Assembly: GCA_009760855.2 (NCBI GenBank) | Contig: WPIO01000062.1 | Coordinates: 1,706,001 to 1,770,000 of the forward strand | Length of the DNA stretch: 64,000 bases | Reading direction: 5' to 3' | Source: Cristatella mucedo | Taxonomy: Eukaryota; Bryozoa; Phylactolaemata; Cristatellidae | In this document: positions 44,101-58,300 of the stretch, piece after piece | How the letters are laid out: each line of letters starts with the position of its first letter | Numbering within the stretch: the stretch's first letter is position 1 | Notes under the pieces: model-generated | Told to the model about the DNA's origin: nothing | Databases searched by the model: none | What the model saw: the letters and a program-made list of their open reading frames with translations, nothing else | Program-made: the position numbers and the translations under genes

Positions 44101-47100
44101 GTCCAACCTTAGGTTGGCAGCACCCCTCTGGACTCGTGTCCCATCGATATCATATCAGCACCTCAATGTCTGCATTCAAGGAGTCCACGAGTGACCTTAT
44201 CCTGAAGTTCTTAGCCCAATCAAAGAAGACAACTAGTCCTCTATTTTTTTTGGACCCTATTACCACTGTCCTACTTCTACGATGCATAGATCTGCTGCTG
44301 CCATGCATAATTTAACATCATAAATATGTCATTCGCCTTAGGTCATGTCCCAGGACCTTTCAAAAAGTCTGTAGTCAGGCCACTACTCAAGAAAGCAACA
44401 CTAGACCAAAAGTACTTGTGCAACTTCTACCCAGTCTCCCTTTTACCGTTCCTGTCAAAGACAGTGGAACGAGTCATGGCAGACCAGCTGGACTCGTATA
44501 TTGAAACTTAACTCCTAGCTAGTAAGTTCTAGTCTGGTTTTAGAGCTAATCACTCCACATAGTCAGCATTGCTTCGGGTGTATAAAGACCTTCTTAGGAA
44601 TTCAGACTACGGCAGATTTTCTCTGCTTGGTTTGCTCAATCTTTTTGCAGCTTTTGATACTATCAATCACCGAGTCCTCCTTGAACGCCTCTCATCTCGC
44701 CTGGGCATCACTAGCATTACATTGCAATGGTTCAGGTCCTATCTCAGTGGGAGACTCAAGAGTATTGATATGAATGGACAAAGATCATCCGAAGAAGTAT
44801 GTGGTATCACAGGACTCTGTGCTTGGTCCGGTTCTTTTCATGGTTTATACTCTCCTTCTTACCGACGTGGTTGCCAGGCACAACCTAGGCTTTCACTTCT
44901 ATGCAAATGACACTCAGCTGTATTTTTGCTTTGATCCCTCCCAGCCCTTCAGCACGTTGAATTCTCTCAACTCTCTTGCTGCATGTATTGTGACATTCGC
45001 ACATGAATGGCAACACACTTTCTTCAATTGAATGATGATAAAACCAACTTACTAGTTATGTGCAAAACAAGTGCGATTCAGAAATTGGAAAGGCTGACGC
45101 TCAAAATTGGCTCTGCCAGCATATCTCCTGCTGAATCAGATCGAAATCTAGGTGTCATGTTCCAAAGTGACCTGTTATTAGACGACTACATCAGCTCCAC
45201 AATCAAGTCTGCCTACTTTAAGCTACATAACATTGCTAAAATTCGGGCTTGTTTAGACAAGGATAGCACATCTAAAGTAGTCCACACATTTTTGACATCC
45301 CGTCTCGACTTCTGTAATTCACTGATTGCTGGTCTACCGGCCTGTGCAATCAGGCGCTTGCAGCTGGTGCAAAACGCTGCAGCTAGGCCTGTCTGTCGTG
45401 AGTGTGGCAGTTGCCATATCACACCACTTCTCGCTGACCTGCACTGGCTACCAGTCAAGCAACGCATCAACTTTAAGGTTTGGTCGCTCACTTTTAGGTC
45501 TCTTCATTCTTTGGCTCCACCCTACCTTTCAGATCTACTACCCCACCCGTTTTTCTGAATCTAATCGTTTAGCCAGCCCTTGTACGAATCTCAAATCCTG
45601 TGGAGACTGCGCCTTTAGTTCGTATGCTCCTGAAGCCTGGAACTCACTTCCGACTGGCACTAGGACATTCACTGGCTTGATGACATTGAAAAAGAAGCTG
45701 AAGCACACAATTTTATCACAGCACTTAGTGGGTTCGTCTTTTTCCGTTCTGCTTATTCGTACTGACACTGCATGCTACCACGAATCATATTTTCATACTT
45801 ACCCTACCCACGATGCCAGCAACCATATTATACGTGTTGACATTAAGCATGCTACCATCAACTATTCGATCATGCTTCCTTTGCAGCAAATGTAGAGTGG
45901 CTAGAAAGAGATTAAGTTCTAGGAGGGGGCTATACAAATATATTGTTGTTATTATTATTTTAACTGCACAGCTGACCGGTCTGCCAGATCAATCCTTTAG
46001 CCCATGACTGCTTAGGAACTGCTCCTCTCCCAAGCTTTTTTTGGAGGTCAGCCATATTCGTGGCAGCGACACCAAAACCAGGTTGCCACTGCTTCTTCCA
46101 TGACGAAAGCCTGCTCACTCTGGCTACAGGGCTACCACGAGAAATGCAAGTGCTATGCTAAAACCCTCTCGCCGGTATGAAGGCTACTCAACAGTCAACC
46201 GCATGATCGTGTTTACTCTGTTTCGATACCATTGATGATCATGGGAAGCTTGGCAGGCACAGCGCACTATCGTTAATTGGCTTATTATAATAATATGCAA
46301 TAGTAACCAGGTAGCTGGTCTGTGTCGATTGCTTTACTTCATCTGATTTAATGGCTGCTTCTTTTTTAAACGTCACTCTGTCAATCGTAATGCCAAACTT
46401 GTGGCTTGCCTGAATGCATCTGTCCTGCATGCTGCTGGTGGCTTGCTTGTTAGCCCTGGCGCCCAAGATCCCTGCGTGAGTCGCTTGCACGTGAATGTTG
46501 TTGCAGTTCATGCACTTGCCAAAGTGCATGAACTGCTAGATCAGAAGACAGTATTCGGCTCGGCCTTGTCTGTCAAAATGGGATAGCTAGTGTGGCTCCT
46601 GATTCTCTTTTCTGAGGTCAACTGCCAAGGACGACACCATGTATTCTTTCTGTCTAGAGCTACGATATCCGACAGGGACATTGAGCGCTTTGCGCGTTTG
46701 GCTGACGGTTCAGCTACATGTACATGTATATGCTGCTGACCTAACTGGTGAGCCTGGCCTGCTGATGGGCAATCTTTCTGCCTTTTCTTAATGTGGTAAA
46801 GTCTGTGTGTGGAAAAATGAAAATTATTTCGAAATATGAAAGCACGACATTCCCGGGCCTCTGCTCCAGTATCTTGTTGTTGAGTTTGACGAAATCATGA
46901 TTTAGTCGAGCTTCAGATATGCGCCCCTGAGTAACTTTCTCTGTTGTTTTCTCTTTCGCTGTTTTCTGCAAGAGTAATGCATATATTCAAAGTGCTTTAC
47001 TCTCTTCTGCTTCAGATTTATTGCTGTCAAAGTTTTGCACTTACTTGCTTTTGATCATTTTTGTTGCTTATTCCCCTGATACAATCTAATTTTAACTGTG

Positions 47101-49294
47101 AGAGTACATTTTGCCATTCGCATTTACATTCGTGTGGGCTCTCTTTCCACTGGTCAGCGCTCTATCAAATCAGCAGGAACTCGTGTCAACGGGACGTACA
47201 TACAGGCGTACTTTAAAAATTGTCTAGGTAGATTATAATTATTTTTTTAATAATAATAATAATAATAATAATTTACTTGATAAAGCGCCGTCAGAGAACT
47301 TAATCTCTTTCTAGGCGCTTTACATTTGCTGCAAAGGGAAATGCAATTGAATGGTAAGTAAAATCAAAATTTTTTACTTTGGTTGGCAGCTCATTCGCCA
47401 CTCTCGGACATGCAACAGTTGGTGATGCCGAAGCCTATACCCACGATCAATCACGGGAAACTTCAAAATTGCTTTAGGAGGCAGGCCTGCATGGTGTCTG
47501 CTGATCTTCTGGCGAACAACCCACTCCACTGAATGGCAGTCTGACAGCGCTTACGTGCCGATGCCGTGCGTGGCTGCTTGACCCTTGAGCCAGTGCTGTG
47601 GCAGCTGCGCCGCCTGCATGTGTCCTGCATGAGCCTCGCCAATGTCAGCTTGTGGCCCTGCCACTGCAGTGGCCACCGTGGTTAGACTGGCCCTCTACTC
47701 GGTTATCTTAGGCTAGCCGGTTTCTAATTATGATTTAGCCGTCCTGCTGTTCGTCGGCTTCCTGTTTCCTAATTCTGCTGCTCTGCTTTTCCCCCATCGA
47801 ACAACAGGCGAGGAGCTTGTTGTCAATGGTGACTGTCTGCTGAAAGAGCACGAGCTTGCCTGGGCCGACATATGGCGAGCCGGTCGAATCGACATCTTCG
47901 GCGACGACAGGCTTGCCAGAGCCGTCTATGGCTGCCTGTACTACATCTTGAGCTCGCTGCCAGTGCACGAGCCTAGCGGCATGCCGTTTTTCGGTCTCAG
48001 CCCAGAGAGCCTGGCCTATGGCGACGGCACACTCGAGGTAGCCACTTCTGCTACTCCCGTGCCGCCCCCATTCATTTACAGTGCTGAAAAGTGGCTGCAA
48101 ATGCTGCTCTGAGAAGCGTCGGCGATGTGCTCGGCCGCCTTATTTGCGCGGCCACTTGCAGCTACTTTTAATGTGTGAGTTTCAGGCTGCTCTGCAGTGT
48201 CTCTTCATTTGGCTGGATCTGATGTGCCGTCTCTGTTCGTGGCTGCTTTCAGGACTACATGGGCCACGTGTTCTGGGACCAGGAGACGTGGATGTTTCCA
48301 CCTGTGCTACTGCTTCATGCGAATGCAGCACGCATACTATTGGGCACGAGGACGAGGGTGATTGCACAGGCTGCAGGCAACGCTGTTGCAGCTGGAGAGT
48401 GTGGACTTCGGTTCCCGTGGGAGCAGGCCTTTACTGGTGAGTAAGGACGATGTCAGGGTGACATGCTTGTGTCATAGTGACATACATCGTGATGACATGC
48501 TTGTGCTCGTGAAATCTATTGTTTGGGGTGGCCTTTATGTCGAGTGCTCAAGAGAATTATGAAGGAATGATGCACAATATGTGTGCCCGGAAATCCAGCA
48601 ATGGTTGCATGCCAGGAACAGGCCGTGTGAAGGCTTGCTATTCGAAAACTTGGCATCACCAAAAGCAGACATGAGCACGGCTTAAACTCTGAACGGACTT
48701 ACCTGTGACTTGCTAATTTCTCTATAGCTCCATCTGCTACTCCGAGTCTGGCGGTGGCTTCTGAGGTCAAATGCATGCATTGCACGTCTTTCCTTCTAAA
48801 TATCATAAAGCATGGGAAAAACGACTAATTCATACGAAAGACATCCAAGCACAAAATTATGTGGTCTTATTTTCAACTTTCTTTTACTAAGCTCCAGCAG
48901 CTCGCTTCCGTGACTAGTGGTAACCACCACCATGCCGCCCCCGAAGTAGTACCGGTTGGCTGGCAGGCAGTATGAAAAGAGCATTAACAATCTCTCTACA
49001 AATTATCTTTTTAAGCTTGAGAAAGCAGAGATCAAGCATTGCATCATGTCGAAAACCAAGAGTGTGAACCCAGTTCTGATCGGCAAGTCTCAGAATACGA
49101 TCTCGTGTCTTTCTTCAGGAATTAGAACCTACCATATTAGAGACACTTCTGCAATAGCCTGCCTGTTCAGTGGAATCCACTGCAGGTGATCAGCCTAAGC
49201 TGCTTGATGTCGTTTGTGATCTGCTGTCCCAAGTTGGTCAGCAGTTGAATGTGATAGCCTCCAGCAGTATTTGTCTTCTAAATGAGCCACCTAA

Positions 49295-49329
<35 letters not shown>

Positions 49330-52300
49330 TACTTGATAAATCGCCCTCAGAGAACTTAATCTCTTTCTAGGCGCTTTACATTTGCTGCAAAGGGAAATGC
49401 AATTAAATGGTAAGTAAAATCATGCTTGAAAAGCAAACGAAATTAGTAACATGGTTAGGGGTGACATGCACAGGGTCAGCATGCAAATGTGGTTAGTGGC
49501 AGCATGCACAGTGTCAGCATGCATAAGCACATGAAGGACGAATCACAGGGACCCACTAAATGCTGTCCTAAATAGGTGTGTTTTTAAGTTCCTTTTAAAT
49601 GTGGTCAGGTCAGGGGATATTCTGACGCAGGTCGGGAGGGAGTTCCAGGCTTTGGGAGCATACGGACTAAATGCACGGTCTCCAAAGGATTTGAGGTTTG
49701 TACGAGGTATTTCTAGACTGTTGGATTCCGAAAAGTGGGTGGTACGATGCTTGGCCTGATGGGGGAGTAGATCTGAGAGATAGGCTGGAGCCATAGAATG
49801 AAGGGACCAAAAAGTGAGCGACAAAACCTTGAAGTTAATCCGTTGCTTGACTGGGAGCCAGTGCAGGTCGGCGAGAAGTGGAGTAATGTGGCAACTGCGA
49901 CGCTCACGACAGACAAGCCTAGCTGCAGAGTTTTGCACCAGCTGCAATCGCCTGATTGCACATGCTGGTAGGCCAGTGAGCAGTGAGTTGCAGAAGTCGA
50001 GACGAGATGTCACGAATGCATGGACCAACTTGGACGTGGTATCCTTATCTAAACAAGCCCGAATTTTAGCAATGTTATGAAGCTGAAAATAGGCAGATTT
50101 GACCGTGGAGCTGATATGGTCGTCTAACGAGAGGTCGCTTTGGAATATGACACCTAGATTTCGAGCTGATTCGACAGGAGATATGCTGGCAGAGCCAATT
50201 TTGAGAGACAGCCTTTCCAATCTCTGAATCACACTGGGTTTGCCCATAACTAGTAAGTTAGTTTTGTCATCGTTTAGTTTTAGAAAATTTGCTGCCATCC
50301 ATGTGTGGATGTCATCAATGCATGCAGCAAGTGAGTTTAGAGAATTTGAGGTGCTCGAAGGCTGGGAGAGATCGAAGCAAAGGCACAACTGAGTGTCATC
50401 CGCCTAGAAGTGAAAGCCTAGATTGTGCTTGGCAATCACATCAGCAAGAGGGAGAGTATAAACCGTGACAAGAACCGGACCTAGCAGGGAGCCTTGAGGT
50501 ACTCCATATTTCAGAGGTACTTCAGATGATCTTTGTCCATTCACGTCAATACTCTGGAGTCTCCCACTGAGATAGGACCTGAACCACTGCAGAGCAGTGC
50601 CAGTGATGCCCAGGCGAGATTAGAGGCGCTCTAGAAGAACTTTGTGATCGATGGTGTCAAAAGCTGCCGAAAGATCGAGCAAAACAAGCACCTCACTGCC
50701 GATGGAAGGCTACTTCTACTTGCCTTCAAATACCGTATCCACGTTTCACATATTGCCATTCTTTTCTGGAAGCTTGTTGTTCATTATATTGGATTTCTTC
50801 ACCTGCGACTTTCAAAGGATAACCTATATATGGTATAATATGTGAACAACATACAGGGTCAATTCAGAATTAAACTGGGATGTTTAGTTTGGAGTGCACT
50901 TTAGTGGAGTTCCCTTTGGACCAAACCTTTTGTTTAGTCATGCATAATGTGCTTTAACTGGCCGAGTTCCCTTTGTAGTGGTGAGCACCATCTTTCTTAC
51001 GGCTCCCTATGGGAACATTTGTAGTGGCAAAGCCAGGAATCGGTTACTTGGGGGACATGGAAATCTCTACGGGAAGAGCTAGACCTCGACTTTGCCCTAC
51101 TTTGGGCTAGCCAATCATAGCTAGACCTCGACATTGCTTGCCCTAGCTAGCCCAGCACAGCTGGCAGCACACGACGTCGGATTGGTGTGCCACCAGCCTG
51201 AAGGGGGTTCAGGGACCTATGTATTCTCGCGGTGTACTGCAACTTGGCTAGCAACGCTGTGCGGGCGTGTCCATACTTGATTTTTAGTTGTCACTCTGAT
51301 TTATTCCTATCTAAGGTGTGCCCACTTCCCCATCAGAGGCATGCGAAAAGTATCAGCTGCATGTCAACGGTGACATATCGTTGGCTCTCGAGCAGTACGC
51401 CTATGCCACTAACGATGCCAGCTTCTTCACTGGTGCCCGCGGACTAGATCTGGCCGATGGGCTCGCCCAGTTTTGGCAAAGTCGGCTCGTCTTCAACAAG
51501 AGCAGCTGCAAGTACGAGATACACGGTACGGGTGCTGAGCAACCTCTGGTGGCGGCGAGACTTGAGCATTCGTGTGCCCGCGCACTTTACTCAGGCCTTT
51601 CGGTGCCAAATTGAGCGATCTGCAGCGTGTGAGCATCGAACGGCTGTCATCTCACGACCGCTGCATGTGGCTGTGTCGCGGAGTTGCATGCACGTGGTTC
51701 TACAGGTGGGCTAAATGGGTCACGTGTGATGATCTCGCGTTGAAGCACTGAGAATGTTAAATGTGGCGTGGATGAAGGTAGAAAGAAATTGGAAGAAAAG
51801 TAGCATGAACACTTCGTGTACGGGTTCTGGGACCAATACAAGCTTACAACACGGTGTTAGCATGCCGCCAGTCTTCATCGTAGGTTAGTGCTGAAAAAAC
51901 ACAGTAAGCCACGTGATAATAATAACAAGAAAGTCAAGTCGAGGTGGCGTTCTGAATCCTCTTGACGACATGCCAACGGCGATCTCGTCACCTCCGCTCA
52001 CTCCCACACTCACTTTTGACTCATTCTATCCGTCATATATAATATATATAGATAGAATGAGTAAAATAATAATAGTAATAATAATAATAATAATAATAAT
52101 ATTCTATCTATATAGATCCGTCTGTGTATTTCTTTTCACCATTTTCCTCTCAATATTTGTCTACACTTAACCGTGTGTCGAGCTCTGTCTGCTGACTTAC
52201 GCTGCTCTAACGTGCATTGCTGCGTCGCAGGAGAGGGCCAGAGGGGACAGACTTTCTCAGTAGGACTACCGGCATCATTTCATACAACTAATAAAGTGGT

Positions 52301-55300
52301 AATCGTGGAACAACAGTCCGATCATTGGTCGACTGCCATCTGCTAGTATTTACCTAGTACCATCCCTTGCTGCTCGATGAACTCTGATCAAGTCATCCTA
52401 AGACTAGCTTCTCACTTTGCGTCTCCGTGTGTCAGTTCTTATGCTGTTGTGGGGGGGGAGCAACCTGGTAAAGGCTTTGCATTATTGGGCCGTGATAGCC
52501 CAGAAGGTAGGTGCTTGGTCTGGCTTTGTATCCTGAATTGGGCGATCCTTTATTGCCAACTGCAAGCGGTGGTGATAGTGGTTAAGGCTCTTCTGCCGCT
52601 ATACAAAATGAGGCTGTTAAATCAGCCAATTATTTTTTTCATTGGATGTGCAAATTGTCTTTGAACATCTACAAGCTGCTTAGTTAATGTCTATGTTGTC
52701 TTAAAGCATGGCATCAGTACGAGATAGACACAACTTATTCTTAATTTTGCTACTATGAAACCTTGTGGGGTGTGGTAGCTCTGTATAAATAAGCACGACT
52801 CTTGGATCTGCCACTTCTTGATTTGGCCAAATGGAAGCATACGGTGCATTTCTGAACTGGATAATGATCGTAATCGTACTGCTGCTGCTGCTAGTACTAC
52901 TGACTACTACTTACTACTTACTACTACTACTAATTATAATAATGATAATAACAATAATGACATTTATTTAGCACCCTAAGAAAACTAAATCTCATTCTGG
53001 GAAAATCTCTTTGCACACGCTAGTAAGGAAGCATGTCAAGTAGAAGACCATTGCAGAGTATACTCTGGTCAACTTTTTGCTGAGGAAGCACCACTGATTG
53101 CCATTGATCCCGGCTCATACTCATGCGAGGCTGTCGTGCTGGCATTTGAGCACCAGTTGGAATGGGCTCTTTTTAGCTGCTTTTTAGAGCTGCTTTAATC
53201 TTGACTGCCTTGCATGCAATAGTTATTCAAAAGGACATTGTTGACATGTTTTGAATTGTCAGTCAGATCCACACAATCTAAACCCGTTAAGGGATTTTGC
53301 AGCATTAAAAACAAAGAAGACCACGTTATGTCGTTGTCGGAAGTTGAACCCATGACATGCAAAACCAGGGGTGAGAGCCATATCAACATGCAATTTCGAC
53401 CGACGATATTTGCATCTCTGCTGTATAGCATCCATTTCCTCACGTCGTACGATCTCTCGTGGAATCATGAATCAAGACATCTTAATCGTTTGCAATCGAT
53501 CATGTCCATTATTTTGCAAAAAGCCTTGCTAACCCTCTTACAGATGGTACAGAAATGCGCTATTCATTTATCGTGTTATCATTTTCAGCATCGTGCAGCC
53601 GCTTCGCTTTAGAGATAGGTGCTCTTAATAGATGCGCTTCTCATTAACCACTACATTTGCTAGATCATCAAACTGTATTCTTCCAAGTTGCTGCTTGCTG
53701 TATCTCTCGACCTGCACTACTTACTTGGCTAACCCTATTGCCCAGCTCATTTAAGCTAACACAAGCTTGAATGCGATCAGACACTTCAGTGTTAGTCCTT
53801 TATCTAGCACACTACTAGCTTCTTAGCCCTTAGTGGTGTCTCCTATTGTATTGTCCACTATTATGAGCATCGTGACTTCCATTCTAGTTTTTTCTTAGTA
53901 ATGTTATTTACATTTATGTTTTGAATCCAAAGGTTTTTGTGTGATACGGGACGATCCACATGGATCAGTCTGCATACTGTGAGCACTACCTTTTGATCGT
54001 AGCTTTTCTGATTGGGCTTGCTTGCTGTGAAAAACCTGTAGATAGAGCCACTGTACTACAAAAATGTGTAGTAGCCTATGCAGTATCTCTCATCGAAACA
54101 CAGAGTGGACTTTGACCATATGAGCAGTGCTTCTTGTGGTTATCAATCGCACATGTGGCTTGAATCTTAGGTGTCATGCCACCCGATGAGTATCACTGGC
54201 CCGTGGATAATTCTGCTTATACCAACGAAGTTGCCAAACGAGCCATCACACTGCCTGCTCGGATTCGTCAGCAGCTTGGCCTTGCAGACAACAACAGCTG
54301 GCATGATGCACATGAAATAGCTGAAAAGATGTATGTACCTTTCGATTCAGAGGCCAACTACATTCCAGAATTCGATCGATACGACTATACTCAAGGCAAG
54401 TAGCTATGCTTTCAAATACTACTTTCAGTTTTCCTGTGGAAGATTGGCCATGGCTGTCTCCAACCACCTCCCGTGATTGACCTGAGTACTGTTGTACTGG
54501 AATGAGCCTTCCCATGAGACATTAGTCAGCCCTTAACCGTAGAGATACTTCCAGGGAGGGTGTGTCAAGCTGCTTCACAGCTGTTACATGAAGGACAGTT
54601 ATGCCTGTGACAATGGCAAGCAAAGTTCAGAGCAATGAATGGCTGTCTTCAAGGCATCCACGAAGCCACAACGGTTGCAATCAGCTGCATTGCCCGGTTT
54701 TGATATTTGATGCCGATCTGATGTGATGTATTTCTGCTTTTAACTCCACAAAGCCACAAAGACTAAGCAAATGTTATGCAGGAGAGTTTTCTATAGCGCA
54801 CTCACAGCCTAAGCGGCTTTCGGTATGCATTCGGTAGCCAACAGATTTCATCTCACGCAATAAAGAGAAAGTGAGATGCATAGCTGAGTCTATAGGGCAG
54901 TTGAAGTGATGAGTAGCATAGAAGTAGCAGCTCGGGACAGCTAGATATGATGTGCCACATTTGGTAGCAGGAGAGTAGATGTAGTTGCACAAGAATTGTG
55001 GAAGTGAGTTCCATAGTCATTTACCTGTATAGCAAAATCTTTTGTCGCCAACGGTCTTTAAGTGAAGGATTTGAACAGCTAATTTTTTGTCCATGGAAGA
55101 CCTGAGGGCACGAGGAGGCTGAAACTGGTGCAGCAACTCAGCTAGTTATGAGGGAGCCAAACGGTAGGCCTTGTGGTCACGTAAGAACTTTACTGAGTAG
55201 CTGTTGATCAACCGGGAGCCATCGAAGCTTCTACAGCAAAGGAGACACATGTCAAACCTCTGGGGTTTGCTGACTAGCCTTGCAGCCATGTTCATCGCCA

Positions 55301-58300
55301 GCTGCAGTGGCCTAGCAGCTTTCTTTGCTAGATAAGCCGAAATGGAATTTCAAGAATCTAGCCGAGACAGTACCAGGGAGTTAGTTAAATTTTTTATAAA
55401 GCCACCGTAATAGACAGTCCCGATTCTTAGATAGGGATTGCATGTGATGGCTAGCTGTGGAGGCGGTCTTCTTAATGAAGCTTTCAAAGTTTCTGTAGTT
55501 GTCAAAGGCAACACCTAAATTCCAAACACACGGTGACGAACGCACAGTAGCTTTATCTATTAGAAGAACAAAGTCTTCTAGTCCAGCCGAACGCTTGGGG
55601 TGTCGTATGAGTGGCAGTTCCGTTTTATTTTCGTCAAGTTTAAGGAAATTCGCCGACATCCGGGATCGAAGGTCACAAGGCAAACAATCAGCTTTTAGTT
55701 GCTACAGCAGATTCCAAATGGTCTAAACGGCAAAGCAGCTGAGTATCTTCAGCATAAAAGGGATAGCTTATTCGCGTGCCTGAATCGCTTTTCTCAGAGG
55801 TTCAGTATAAACGGTGAACAGCAAAGGACTGAGGATGGACCCTTGTGGGTTTCCACAGGCGACTGGCCTGGTGGATGAGACCTGGCCCCCCACACGACAC
55901 GGATTGAGCGCGATCGTACAAGAACGATTTGAACCATGCCAGTGCCTTGTCTTCCAGACTGATCGTTGTTCTCAATCGTAGTAGAAGGATGTCGTGATCA
56001 ATAGTGTCTAACGCAGCTGATAGATCCAGCAGGGCTAGGGAAATGACATTCCTGTCAACGTTGCTGCATAGGATGTTATTGGTTATGTGGAGGAGAGCAG
56101 TTTCAGTTTATTGGTGCTGCTTGAATCCTGCCTGAAATTGTCTGACAATTTATTTTTTCAGTATGTGCTGCAAGTTGCACAGCGACAATCTTTTCGAGAA
56201 TCTTCGATAAAAAACGAAGAGGAGAAAACTGGGCGATATTTTTCTCAGTTTTCTGAATCTAATACAGTCTTTTCAAGTATCAGCCGAACGATGCCCGATA
56301 TGAAGGACTCGGGTACAACACATTGTTTCATAGAAACATTAAATTCTCAGTTATGGCTGGCCTAAGTTAGTGGGCTAGTGAAAATTACAGAGGGGATTAC
56401 ATGCAGGGTCTTCAGGAAGCGAGCCCTTTTTACTGAACTTTACTGAGGTAGCCACTTCGCATGGAGAAACGTCAGAAAATCACTTTATGGAAGGTCACAG
56501 GTTGTGACACAACAATTGCTTTAGTCGGAGAGGCTTTTTGGAGGCACGAATTTGTGAAATGTGCACGAATGTGCATTTTTTCAATGAAGAAGGCTGAAAA
56601 CTTGTCGGCCGAGCCGTTATTTTATCTGGGGAACCAGACCTCTCAGAATTGGTAAGCAAATTGTTCACCAGCTTATAAATCTATTTAGGGTCTGTCTGGC
56701 AAGACCAGTTTTTTAGTGAAAAAAGAAGCCCTGGATTTTTGAAGCTTCCGAATGTAGACTCAGAGGAGGTTGAAATTGGCTAGACACTCATCAGACCCAG
56801 ACCTTTTAAATTGGTGTTCAAGCATGCGTTTAACACGGCCCATCTTTTGAAGTCTTTTAGATAATTGAAAGGAATCTCCACGACTCTGTACATGTACTGA
56901 ATGTACTGGAGCATGCTCGTCAAGGGCACTCCCAATTTTCATGTTAACTTCATCAGTGAGGGTATCGAGGCTGTCGGCCGTGTCCTCTGGGTGCAGATCA
57001 AGAGGACCTTTCTCACAGACAGATTTCAAAAATTTCTCCGGGGCAATGCTTTTCAGTTTCGTTGCTGGACAAACTCGATGTTACCCTCTATGTACACCGG
57101 TCCGGGAACAGTAAGCAAGAATGAATGATGATACATGATGGTCAGCTAGCACACAACAAGGTCAGTGGGGCAGAAGTCCTTAGCGATAACGAGATCCAGG
57201 GTATGGCCACCGATATGATTGGTCAGATTAACTTATTGGACCAAGCCGAAGTTCTCCAGACAGTAAAGAAATTAGCAGACCTGGCTGTTGCTAGAATTGT
57301 CATCGTGAATTTGGTAGTCTCCTGCAATTAATAGCGGCCTGTCACACACGAATATTTTAGTGAGGAACTTCGAAAACTCTTCCATAAGCAAGGTTAGACA
57401 GCCAGAAGGAGGTCGGTAGATCACAAAAGTGAGAGGCTTGATCTTTGTTGGTGACCTGCTAACAACTGATTCAATCGATGGTCCATGCAAAAACCGCAGG
57501 TGTTATAGCCCAACTATTAACGAACAACGATAGCAGCACTGCCACCCACCTTGTCAGACCGAGATCAGATATTCTCTTTTTTCGTTCATCCTATACCGTG
57601 TTTTCATGCCACAATAAGGTAAGCTGATTTAAGAGCCTCATTTGTAAAGCTGTAGAAGAGCCTTCGGCTATCACCACCGCTTGCAGTGAACATTAGAGGA
57701 TTGCCCACTTCAGGACTCGAACTCACGACCTGCCTGGGTCTTGAAGAGCAAGCACCTTACCTCCTGGGCTATGAACCAGAGGCAAATATATATTTATGCT
57801 TTTATAGTTATAGGTTGTGACCTCTTCCAAGACTGCAAGTGTTGGCCACAGTTAGTGTGGCACCAAAAAAGCTTGATGAATTTCCATTTGAGAGGTTGAA
57901 TTAGCTGTCATTGCCCAAGCTGCCAGGGTGCGTGTGGTTGTGCTCTGTTCATGATGTTCTGACTTCGGATAGCAGGCGCATTCTTTACTTTTGGATGTTG
58001 TCAGCATTTGATTATTCTGTCATGGGAGACGATTGGATCGTAACTTGGCTGTGTGTGTCCCAATGCCTTTCAGAACTAGAACTTTTTGCCCACTCATTCA
58101 TAATGAACAACGAACAAGGGGAGATGTGGGCTATTCTATGCCAAGGCTTTCAAACAGTACTTAATAATAATAATAATAATGTACTTGATAAAGCGCCCTC
58201 AGAGAACTTAATCTCCTTCTAGGCGCTTTACATTTGCTGCAAAGGGAAATGCAATTAAATGGTAAGTAAAATCATGCTTGAAAAACAAACAAAATGAATA

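Noticed and set aside
53238-53612. 124-codon frame as a gene
   Set aside because: No start context, no recognisable domain, AT-rich intron composition, and an overlapping antisense frame of similar length.
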